This document shows positions 32,836 through 43,004 of a DNA stretch of 64,000 nucleotides, one piece after another. Positions within the stretch are counted from its first letter, which is position 1. Each line of letters starts with the position of its first letter. Origin of the DNA: Apophysomyces variabilis (taxonomy: Eukaryota; Mucoromycota; Mucoromycetes; Mucorales; Mucoraceae); NCBI GenBank assembly GCA_002749535.1, contig MZZL01000033.1:1-64000 (forward strand), read 5' to 3'. Below the pieces are notes generated by a model. It saw nothing but the letters and a program-made list of their open reading frames with translations. It was not told the DNA's origin and did no database searches. Made by a program: the position numbers and the translations under genes.

Positions 32836-34586
32836 TTATACGTGGTCAGGAAAGACGTGACAGACGAGATTGGCTAAGTCTTGTTGATTGGCACACTGGA
32901 TAACGCCCATCTGTATCAGCAGTTTCACACGCTTAGGGAAAAAGAAAAAAGCATTTGCTATTAGCAATTCCATCCGTATGTAGTGAGTCATTCCGTATAT
33001 TTACCACTAAAACCAGTCTTGCTCCTGGTCTTTGCTGCGAATCTGGGTTTAGCATCCAATTTACGATATCTGTGATGGAAGAGGATGGCACAGTGAAATT
33101 AAACTTTGGCGGATTCCCGTATAAAATCTCGCCATAAATTTCTCGGTTCTCTTCGAGGTAGTATAACGGAGGAACTCGATCCATCATCTCGATTATGGTA
33201 ATAGCAAGTGACCATACATCCACATTTTCCAAGTAAGGCTGCTCCATCACAACCTCTGGTGCCATCCACTATGTATCACAGCTTTAGTGTAAAAAAGCAA
33301 CGAAATGCGTAGTGATCTTTTTTTTCCTCCTTACCTTGGCCGTTCCCAGGCGTGCTTGATTAATTCTATTCAGAGGTGTTGCCAAGCCAAAATCAGCTAA
33401 TGGACATATTTTGGTAAGCTTTCTGGAAGAAAATCATGTTTTTAAGCTTACCTAGCTTAACTTGACCATCGCGGCCAAGTAGAATGTTTTCACACTTGAT
33501 ATCGCGATGCATATAGTTTTTGGAATGCAGATATACTAAACCTTCCAAGCACTATTGAAGAATATGCTTAACTTCCCCTTTGTTTCACGAGACACCGTGA
33601 TAGTCTTACCTCTTTTGCTATGCGAACGGTATATGCTTCGGATAAACCGATGGTGGTATTGTACAATAAGCCGAATACAGAACAGGCCATCAGCTCCATA
33701 CACATCCATAAATGATCGTCCGCAAGACAAGCTTCGCGTAACTGGATCAAATTAGGATGGGTCATACAGCCCATAATTCGCAATTCACGCAAAATAAATG
33801 CATGGTGGTTGGTGTCATGGTCTTCGATACGACAGCGTTTAATTGCGACTTGTACTTTCCGCGATGACCGTACACTAGCTCGGATCACAGCGCCATTAGC
33901 CCTAGAATTTGTTTCTATGTTAGACTTGATCACTTGTGGGCTTTGGTTCACTTCGATAGTTACCCGCTTCCTACTTTATCGTGAGCCATATAATGTTCAC
34001 GCGGATTACGTTGGAGTATTTTCGATGACGGAAGGATTTTGCGGAGCTTCGCTTCGAATTCCGCATGCGGTTTCTGTGTCTTAGGGACGGGAGGCAAAGG
34101 TAAAATGTCAGGTGTGACACCAACCGGGATCCACGGTTTCTTCTTCTTATGTTGAATGATATGTCTCTTCACTTCGTTGATGATGGCTGTTGTTACGGGC
34201 TTTTGTTTTGCTAATTCGATTTGTCTTTTTTCCCAATTTTGTTTGATGATATCGGGCATCTGCCAATTACCGGGTGCTCGCCATGGTGCCTTTTGTGATT
34301 CGAAAAGTTACAAGAATAAGTTTGTAATGACCAAAAAAGTCTAGACGAGATATACCTTTTTGGTTGTGCATGGTGTTACAGGCATTCGGCTGACGGTTGT
34401 TGTTGTTGTAGCAGTCTTTTGGGTATTGTACATGGATTTCCTCCGGTCGCCGAAAGGGGAAGGGGTATAGGCTGTTAAAGAAGAAGAAGAAAGCCGCCCG
34501 GACGTGGCACTTAAAGTGGTTCCTTGCGATCGGTCAAAACGTAATGGAGATTGACACGACATGAACGATTTAAACGCGGTTGGCAT
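32836..34586 (-). CDS. PAK/STE20-like protein kinase without a visible CRIB domain
   Basis: Seven exons (5' to 3'): 34586-34356, 34289-33964, 33901-33610, 33551-33452, 33396-33335, 33268-33005 and 32931-32836, giving 456 residues. The Ser/Thr-rich basic N-terminus (residues 1 to about 180) has no recognisable CRIB or PH domain. The kinase domain has the glycine loop VGSGANGAVI, the catalytic lysine in [28 protein letters not shown], and GTAKWMAPEVV in the activation segment, as in STE20/PAK kinases. The C-terminal extension [20 protein letters not shown] follows. PAK-type kinases act downstream of Cdc42/Rac in polarity and MAPK signalling. The absence of a CRIB leaves its activator uncertain. 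Confidence 0.8.
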
Positions 34587-34682
34587 TTAACGCAATAAGT
34601 GCGATTAGGGGAATTTAGAGATGAGCTCAAAGTAAAGGAAAAAGTAGAAGAAGTAAGAAGAAGAAGCAGAAAAAGAAGAAAG

Positions 34683-34686
<4 letters not shown>

Positions 34687-34719
<33 letters not shown>
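34687..34719. repeat. TA dinucleotide microsatellite
   Basis: About 16 TA units, roughly 100 nt upstream of the kinase start codon. Confidence 0.95.
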
Positions 34720-34722
<3 letters not shown>

Positions 34723-34778
34723 CGATTGTCTTTATATAGTTAAGATGAAAAAGATGCACAGGCACCCACTCACACAGA

Positions 34779-34902
34779 GACAGAGAAAGAGAGAGAGAGA
34801 GAGAAAAAAAAAGAGAGAGAGAGAGCAAATGGTATATATGAAACAAGCAGGGAGAGAAAGAGAAAGAGAAAGAGAAAGGCAGAGATAGAGAGAGAGAGTT
34901 TG
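34779..34902 (+). repeat. Purine-only GA-rich tract
   Basis: Mostly GA/GAAA units on the plus strand, which is a CT-rich pyrimidine tract on the kinase sense strand. Such tracts are common in highly used fungal promoters. Confidence 0.85.
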
Positions 34903-35178
34903 TGTGTATGTGTGATTAGAAAAGCCCAGAAAACAATTATGAAAAAGAAGTGAAGCAAATGAACTTTGTTATGTGTGTAAGTGTCTCTGTTCTTTTAAGG
35001 CACCTTTACTTTTTTGTTTGTACTTTGACGCCGCCCTTCTCCCTCCCCTCCCCCAACGAATCATCATTTACACTGTTCATGGCCAAAAAAAAACAACAGT
35101 TTTCATTACAGTATATCCATATCTCCCTCCTTTTAGAATAAAAACGTGGATCATCTAAACTAGTAGATCCATTCCCGC

Positions 35179-35204
35179 TCTCTCTCTCTCTCTCTCTCTC
35201 TCTC
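35179..35204 (+). repeat. TC dinucleotide microsatellite
   Basis: About 13 TC units in intergenic DNA. Confidence 0.95.
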
Positions 35205-36801
35205 CTCGCACATGTTCTAATTCAATGGTCATCATAAAAATCACTTACGGAATCGTTCCGCTGACGACAATGGTTGCACAAGCAACCAAATGGAACACTT
35301 GTCTAAAATAGACCAGGCCAAAGATCCTCAACGAGCACAACCCCTCTTTCCATTCCATACCATAAACATCATACAATACACTAGAACAGCAGGCTTTTCA
35401 AGGCATTAAGTAAAGAACAAAAACGGAAGCAAGGAAAGGAATATCCAGAAAAGCATCAGCATCACCAAAAGGAGGTACCCGCATTCATGCCTGTGTCTGA
35501 CCATGGCTGATGGTCGAACCATGTCGGAGTTATAGCCCGAAATCCATTCCATTAGGTCACCTCCAAACTTACATCTCTACATGCATCTTCCGGGATGTCC
35601 GCTTCTCTGTATCCTAATTTAGCCCACAATGCCATCATTGTAAAAGAGACAAATAGGCCCTTACAGATATAAACTAAATAAAGCTTCCATCTGCTACATC
35701 TCCCCCCGTCCGTTCTAGGAGAACAATATAACCTGATAACAAAAGCATAGGCAACAGACAAAGAACAAATGCAGTCTAGAGAGCAATTTTTCTGCAAGCG
35801 ATCATTACAAATGCATCCGAGCTTTCATTAGGCCTCTGACAATTGCCGGGACAATCAAGATGAGTAACCTCTGCTGCTTGGATGTCTTTGTATGAGAAGT
35901 GCCTCTACTGAGCAAGTGTACCTCCGTGGTCTTGTAAAGTATACGTGACCTGGAATTTTAATTCTCTTATCTAGGAATACGTTCTTTTTCATTGTTCCTT
36001 AGGGCTACATCACTTTGGACCACAGCCAATGAGGAGTATAAAGCTTTCTGCATGCGATGTTTGTTGGTTTGATTGTGTTGGCATGGTAAAGCAACTAACC
36101 AAACATTCGCCTTAACATGGGTCCAAGTCCTAATCGGCTCGATTGAGACTCTGATATCAATTTCAAATCATCTAGTCTTGATGACTTATAGGACCAATGT
36201 GTGTGTCTATGATATCGAAAGATTTCGAACAGAACCTGGTGTTTGTAACGATCTGTGGAGTCGTCATACCAGTACACGGCAGTATTTGGTAATGCTATTA
36301 ATAGTTTATAAATGTAGTCGATCCGTTCTCCAGTGATTTAAACATGTAGTGGAAAAGATCTTCACACCGATAAAGGAAATCAATTCTATATAAGGCGCGT
36401 GAACTACTTGTGATTTTAAGTTGTAGCTGTAAATTAAAAGCTGTTCTTATCCATAGAATAGCTTGATCCAGGAATTGTTACTGAACGTCTCTTATATACA
36501 AGGAGGTAGACGTTTGTTCTCCACATGATCCATCACATTTCTTATAGCAAGCATCATTTCCTACGTATTGCCTTTGCCTTCTGTCACGGAAGCACACTGT
36601 TCGCAAGAAGTACCTTTAGTAGCATCGGTTGCTTCTTAACAAATGAATACAATGAGTATTAGCAAAGTGAAAATATACTCTGTTTTTTTCTTCCTTTTTC
36701 TTTTACATTGCAAACAACGATAAATCATGTTCTGGATGTTGAGCTGATTAACGTCTACGTTATTTCTCAACATGGTTAGATTTGTGACGATAACAACTGT
36801 A

Positions 36802-38428
36802 CTACAGTGGGCTCGGGTAGGTGGTCAAAGGCGGTAAGATCATTTCTGGCCGTGGTCGATCGGATGCATTATCCCATAGATACGCAGTTAAAGGTCGAGC
36901 GATGATCGAACTATTAGGGGGTACAGAGCTCCAATAATCTGACGCATATTGGTGGCGACTGCTATAATTATCTTTTGTTCCACTTTCCCCATCACGCGGA
37001 AATAAAGAGGTAGTGGCACTGTTGACAGTTGAGATCTCCTCCTTATAAAGTGTCTGTGATGGATAAGTTCGAGATGCTGTCTCTTCCTCTCGAACATGAT
37101 TCCCTATTGAAGGTGATGATATAAGTCTGCTTTTTGTTTTCTGTTTTTTGTGGAATGCATTGTACGAAACATGATGTGCCTAATATAAGATACAAGCAAG
37201 GAAACGTTATTAATAACACAATAAATTCTAGGAATGTTACCGAACGCTTGTTAGCCATGTCACTGTAGATCATATAGGTGATATAGGCATGCATCGCATT
37301 CCTTTTAATTTTCGGATTTTGCCTCTTAAAAAAAGAAATAAGTACTGGTAGCCGAAGCTTGCTTTCTTTCCTTTTACCATTGACATGTATTGCAGTGAGA
37401 ATGGTCTTGCTTCCTAGAGTAATGTCAACATTAATCAGCCATGTCTGCTAGAAAACAATACTTACTTGTCTATTGGTATCATTTTCCTGCTTTTGCCACA
37501 AACGTTCAGGCTCCTGTCCTTCGTGTGGATATTTTGCAGTAAAGCTGTTCTTCACGGTAAAGCTATCGCTGTGAAATTTCCTCTTTTGATAGCCTGCATA
37601 AACAGCGTTTCAAAATTGATAAATTTGATTTCTTAAATATGCATACATGCGTTCTTTTCTTTTCCTTCTGATTTTTCTGGCTCTTCTTCTTTTTCTTGTC
37701 GTTCTCCTTTGCTGATAATGGCAGCAGCGGCAGCCAACAACATGATGGGATCCTGTTGATCTGTAGAAAGGCTATCAGAAATCCCTAAAAGTAACATGGA
37801 TCCACTTACCTTTTTTCTGAGTCACGGGATAATTGGCGTCGCTCGATTGGACTTTCTGCTAAAAATGAATTCCCCAGAATGAGATTCCATACTCCCTTTT
37901 CTCTTCCCAAATGCCGCAAAGCCAGTAGACTCACAGATGTCAATGCAGGAGACAAGGGAGATTCATCATTACCTACAAATAGAAGGAAAAAAGAAAACAA
38001 AGTTTAGCAGTTAGACATGAATAAAGTTCAAACTCTTTCTTACCCAATAAATTGCTTATGGACATGGAATTACCGCTTCCGCTCGAACTAGTGCTGGTCG
38101 TACTACTGCAACGACCACAACTGGGAATCAATTCGGCTTCTTGTTCAGCCGTCCTTTCCACAATGATTGAATTTCTGAGCAAAAGGTCAGAGTCAGTTGG
38201 CGTAAGGTCATGGTTTGCCAAAGCGACCAGTATATAACTGGCTTCTTTGTCGACTGTATCCAGTCCAATCGGTTTTACAGCCATAAGGTCTTTGAATGAG
38301 ACACCATGTCTGGCAGCTGAAGAACGAGGTTGTACTTTAGGTGGATAGTCTTGAAGCATCCAATGAGCAATGAAGTCTGAAGAGGAGGAATGACGACCGG
38401 AAAGAGGTTTACAGTAAGAGACAGACAT
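36802..38428 (-). CDS. Uncharacterised Ser-rich multi-exon protein
   Basis: Six exons (5' to 3'): 38428-38044, 37972-37810, 37771-37647, 37593-37466, 37324-37241 and 37179-36802, giving 420 residues with all phases consistent. The N-terminal part contains KEASYILVALANHDL, a Cys pair in PSCGRC and a Ser/Thr run. The middle has an Ala run followed by a Glu/Lys-rich stretch. The C-terminal half is basic (KRNAMHAYITYMIYSDMANK, FHKKQKTKSRL) and then Ser/Pro-rich, ending TTYPSPL. Composition suggests a nuclear regulatory protein with disordered regions, but no domain is recognised. It could be a Mucorales-specific regulator. The 141-nt intron 4 is longer than the others. Confidence 0.6.
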
Positions 38429-39194
38429 AGGGACAAATAGAAGAGAGAGGGAGAGATAATGCTAGCGTATAAACAGGGTCAGTTGGTGTTTGCCTTTTTT
38501 TATATTATCTATTTAGGCAAAGGAGTCGAAACAAAAAAAATCTGAGGTTATATAACTCATGGTTCCAAAAGAGTAATTTCCCAACAGACAGAAATCAATG
38601 TCATCGGTACTTTTCTACACATCTATTTGAAGCCAATTGCTCATAAGATGCAACATGATCGTCTGATTAACATAGTATTGTGAGGGGACAGCAAGTACTG
38701 TCGGACAGACCCTTTTTAACATCAAATCCATCTTCATCTATACCATCTAACAATGAAGGAGAATACTTAGCAAAACATATTGTCCCAACTTATACCCTTC
38801 ATTCAGTCATTTCAGATACATATTCGTGATATGTGTCACAAGACTAGACATTACTCAACTTGCTCACCCAAGAAAACGTCTATCCTAAACGCCATAGTTT
38901 TTGCGATTCCGAGAGCGCTCAGATGGTCGGCATGTTTTAAGTGCGATTTGACACATTGCTATGATTAGTTAACGAACTGGATTACCATGGGGCACGGTCA
39001 AGTCTTCATCACAAGGCGGCAGACTACCGGTACCACTTGCTGAAACAAGCGTCCAGGTATACCAAAGGCCTTTAAGAAAGGGTCATACCCTACTCTAAAG
39101 GAAACTGCATTGCCGCTTCTAAAATGGGATAGTTGTGTGCGTGTGTGGGGTACAACAAGTGTGAAATGTTTTAAAAGAGATATTGTTAATCAGG
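38429..39194. other. Spacer
   Basis: No recognised gene or RNA in 766 bp. Confidence 0.4.
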
Positions 39195-39720
39195 ATGCCA
39201 GCAAGTAGAAGCTCTGTCGTAGTGTGGGATGGTATTGCTTCTGGAAACGTAGGACTCGCTGTATCCTTGGATAATAGTATGAACCACGAGATATGTATTG
39301 AGCTTATAGCCAAGCACTTTCGCCCTCGGTTTAGCAAACTGAATGAAGAACACATAGAAGGGCTTTATATTCTTGAAGGTGATGCTAAAGATCAAAAGGG
39401 CAAACAGGCTATATGATACAGCGATGAGCGGAATATCCCTGCAATGCCATGGCCGGCTGATAGCCCTGATGTCGGTCTGATTGAGAATATCTGGAACTAC
39501 TTGACCATCATATGAGATCAACGGGGCCGCTGTCTAAAGCGTATGAAAGAGGCGAAGGCTGGCATTATAAAGAAACAAATTCACCCTTCAAGAATGTATG
39601 CTCTGGTCGTGAGAGTCTGTCCGATAGAATTAGTATAATTCTTGCTTCATGTTATTATATAAACAATGCCTATGTGGTATACAAGTTACTTGCAAACTTC
39701 TTCAAGCATTCTTGACCCTT
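39195..39720 (+). pseudogene. Tc1/mariner-type transposase remnant (C-terminal catalytic half)
   Basis: From about 39195 the plus strand reads SRSSVVVWDGIASGNVGL, which matches the tryptophan-containing WG(C)I block of Tc1-like DDE transposases. An in-frame TGA at 39415-39417 follows, then MPWPADSPDVGLIENIWNYL, which corresponds to the WPAQSPDLNPIEN block carrying the last acidic residue. Further stops and frame shifts follow. The expected second Asp (DNA..H) block is altered. A dead copy of a different lineage from the remnant at 1647. Dispersed repeat module A begins about 140 bp downstream. Confidence 0.7.
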
Positions 39721-39859
39721 TACTTCTTGCTTGCGCCACACAGTACAAAGAGATGTCTGTATCTGAAATGCATATAAAAAGTACCTGGTCAAGCGATTCT
39801 TTGACGTAATACTCATTAATATTTTATTTTACCCTAGCAAAATAACTTTTGCGCATAGC

Positions 39860-40022
39860 AAAGTGTTAAGTTTACGTTAAAAAGGGTAAAGCTATATGTC
39901 ATTAATAAATGGATTACGCGGGAAGTACATTTTGCTTACATCAACTTGATCCTACAGTGGATAAAACATTCATTTGACTAGCGTAAATATACATCCATGG
40001 TTAGTAAATAAGATGTTATGGG
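39860..40022. repeat. Dispersed repeat module A, copy 2
   Basis: Most complete A copy with a following B module. It has AAGTTTACGTTAAAAAGGG, GGAAGTACATTTTGCTTACA, TCAACTTGATCC, CAGTGGATAAAACATTCATT and CATGGTTAGTAAATAAGATG, all in the order seen in the other copies. Confidence 0.6.
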
Positions 40023-40439
40023 TTGGTGTCTGTTTATTCGCTCCCAAAGGGTATTCCTACCCAAAGGTAGAGGCTGGGCCCGCACCTTGCATGGTGGTGG
40101 GACGGCGAGAGAAGGTCATGGCATCCATGGAATGGCTGGTTTAGATTGTAACGCACTATAGAGGATTTGAAGCGATGCAACGCCTGGCGAAGATTTGTAG
40201 TCAAAAGAGGATGAATGACACTGTGCGCAAAAGGGACAAAACTCTTATTGCCCTGGCGAGTATAGTTCAAAGAGCTTACTCACACAACCAAGGTGGTTTG
40301 GGGCAGAGCTCATTCGGTCTATTGAGACAAAGTGAGAAGAGTTAATCCTGCGCATATAATCAATCCAAAGTACATACCAGGGATGTAGTATGGTGAAGAC
40401 AGAGTTAAAGAGTCAAAAAACTGTTGTTTCAGTAGTTCG

Positions 40440-40615
40440 CATCAAAGAAGCCAGAAATCACAGCCATCGATAGGAAATCGATCGATGTCTAATCAATGAC
40501 AGCGTCAAACAGATAAAACGATTAAAAAGAGGTTTGTGCGAATCAATGGTTTATAACACAGATGACGTAGAAGACAACATCACTTTTTATTCGACTGGAG
40601 AGTGTACACCATTCG
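40440..40615. repeat. Dispersed repeat module B, copy 2
   Basis: Same order of blocks as 17409-17600: a CATCGATAGGAAATCGATCG palindromic core, then CAGATAAAACGATTAAAAAG, a GTTTATAACACAGATGACG-like block and CATCACTTTTTATTCGAC. Confidence 0.5.
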
Positions 40616-41173
40616 CAAATCAAAGACACGTGTCATTCTCTAGTTCAAGCAAAGAGAATATTCACTAGACCTAAACCTATCTATGCATCGATGAGAAATG
40701 CGATGAATTAGGGGCAAACAAATTTTCAAAGACTTGTACACTATCGCTTCACGCAGTTGCTTGGCAGTAGCTCCTATCACATGCCCTGTGCACTCGCATA
40801 CCCTCAATCTCTCCTTATTCACTAGAGCATTCAGGGCTTTGTGTCACTATCATTGTAAAACACAGATCTTCACACACACGCCCAATCTCTCTCTCTCTTT
40901 TACCGTGTTCCTCCGTTGCACTTCTGGCAAGATATTATCTTTGAAACGGCTGATCAGTAGAGACATAGCACCGCACATGGTATCATTCATCGCTGGCGTC
41001 ATAGCCATTATTCAGCCTCTAGGGAAGCCTGTATTGTTGTCAACCGTCAGAGCGGTGTTCCCATCCCCTCCTTCTTTTTTTGTCAACTGGTTCCGGCTTC
41101 TGGTGTGACGGCTGTGCCGACAAGGGATGAATGCGGCGCAATTTCTGGTTCATGCCTTTCACTGTTGTGCACT

Positions 41174-42676
41174 ATGACCAGTATCAACCCGGTCGTGTTA
41201 GACGAAGATACCTATACTGAAGCTATCAGCTTCATTATCGAGCGCGACTTTTTCCCTCATCTTGCTAAATCTCGTCTTCAACAGCCACAGCAGGATCGAA
41301 GCATCCCGCGCTCAAGTGTGTATTTGCCTTTTCCAGCAACACGGACGTCTCGTTGTTCTGACGCTTTCCGTACTCTTCGTAGATGTTCAAAATTATTACA
41401 ATGATGACGCTTTGGAACTAGGTGATCGAGTGAATCTCAACTTATCGCTGGATCAATTTCAAACCCTCTACACCAGGCGAGTTCAATTACTTCAACAGCG
41501 CAACCTAACTTTCGCTTTTGAAAAAGCGAGGACAATGCATCTTTTGCTGATCTATTGGAGAAAGCCAACGCAAAACGTAAAGAGAAATTCAAGTGGATTT
41601 TTGATTCATCAAAGCAACTGCGAATCGGTGACCAACAATCGAATCTGAAATTGATCGAGGCTCGAGATGTATCGCCTGGGACTTGGCGATTCAACGCTAA
41701 AAATGCGCTCATGTACTTCCCTGACGGCCCTAGTCAATCTATTCTCAACGAAAAGGAATCGCGAGCAGCCCCGAAGGCTATATCTTATGCTAACACTAAC
41801 CTCGACCGAGTCATGGTAAGTAATGATAAAGGGGACAAGCCCTGGCATCCCCTATGAGCATCTCTATGTTTCTTAACGTCATCACAATACAGCAACCTCC
41901 AACTGAGATGGCTCCATCTGATGTCGCAGCACAGAAAGGATCGCTCACACCATGGCACAAACTCAGTGGTGGTAAAAAACTTAGTCTCTGTTTCAAAAAA
42001 AGCAATACTCATAAAGAACAATACAGATGCAGAGGAATCCGCATCATCGGCAGATTTTCGAGGATACAACCTTGTCCCTTCTACACCAACGCTTAGCCCG
42101 TCGCGAATGGGCACGCCCATCATGACGTGGGGTTCTGTTGAAGGCACCCCAATGTTGATTCAAGGATCAGAGACACCAGGTAATAATAGTAGCAGGTTCT
42201 GATTACGATACACATCAATTCAACCATACAAGGTCCACAATTTTCACTACCCAAGGTGTCAAGAAGAGAGGAATTAGGCATGAAACTTTCAGAAAAAGCC
42301 TCACGAGCATATCGGAAGAAAGCGGGTGAAAGGGAACGTGTGATGAGAGGCACGCCGCGGACAGGGTAGGTTAAATGGACAAGTTTCAGGGCGCCAACAA
42401 TTCATGGACCTTCAATCAAGGGCCGGTCTCATGTCTCCAGCGGCACAACATCTTCTAAGGCGAAGCAACACGCCTTACACCCTCGGGTTTGATGCAGCTC
42501 TAAGATCGTCCTATGGAGCATCAACATCCACACAAAGTATGTATGGTAAAAGTGTCAATTTCAGGTATCACTCACCAGCTACCATAGCGCCCAGCAGGAT
42601 GCCTGGTGCTACGCCAACTCCCCTCTTCCGTGCTGGGGCGACACCCTCCTTTAGGACGCCTTTGCAGAAACGATAA
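41174..42676 (+). CDS. ESS2: ES2/DGCR14 (Bis1) splicing-associated nuclear protein
   Basis: Seven exons: 41174-41315, 41383-41476, 41527-41815, 41893-41971, 42003-42179, 42233-42337 and 42390-42676, giving 390 residues. Family blocks are VVLDEDTYTEAISFIIERDF near the N-terminus, LSLDQFQTLYTSEDNASF, KRKEKFKWIF, WRFNAKNALMYFPDG, LTPWHKLSG, and MGTPIMTWGSVEGTP followed by GSETP. ES2 proteins are nuclear and associate with the spliceosome. Intron 2 starts with GC (GCGAGT at 41477), required to join LYT to SEDNASF in frame. Intron 4 is only 31 nt in this model. Exon 1's end is the least certain point, because the usual sequence between the DFFP and YNDD regions looks shortened. Confidence 0.88.
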
Positions 42677-43004
42677 ATGTACCGGATTGCATTGTTATTC
42701 TTTTTCACTTGTAAAGCTGTACTACGCTACACATCTTCTTTGTCTTCTTCATGCCTATATCATCTAGGCACATATGGAATATGAATCATCTCCAGTATGG
42801 TGCATCTCCTAACAAAGTAACAGCAAATCCTGGAAACAACCTGTTTGACATTAAAAACATATATTGGTATCAATCGCCTTATTACAGATCTACCCAAAAT
42901 CCAGGTTAAATGCCTGTATGCACTAATGTGGACCATATTCAGAAGTAATCTTCAAGGCTCCAAGAGTATAACGATTAGGAAGACAAGATATGCATTATTC
43001 AGAT
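42677..43004. other. Convergent spacer between ES2 and SEC63
   Basis: 328 bp between convergent genes; it holds both 3' ends, with nothing else recognised. Confidence 0.5.

Larger units (their letters stand above)
34587..36801. other. Spacer rich in simple repeats upstream of the kinase gene
   Basis: 2.2 kb without a recognised gene. The first 600 bp, the kinase promoter and leader region, holds TA, GA/purine and TC simple repeats. The rest (35220-36801) has only short random open frames. Confidence 0.45.
39721..41173. other. Repeat-bearing spacer upstream of ES2
   Basis: Contains module A (39860-40022), a unique middle segment, and module B (40440-40615). No gene recognised. The last 400 bp would hold the ES2 promoter. 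Confidence 0.45.

Noticed and set aside
34511..34958. Minus-strand ORFs rich in Leu/Ser/Phe
   Set aside because: They are translations of TA and GA/CT microsatellites and have no protein-like structure.
42361..42389. A 24-nt intron in ES2 (GTAGGT to TTCAG)
   Set aside because: Too short and out of phase; the donor GTGTGA at 42338 gives a 52-nt intron in phase.
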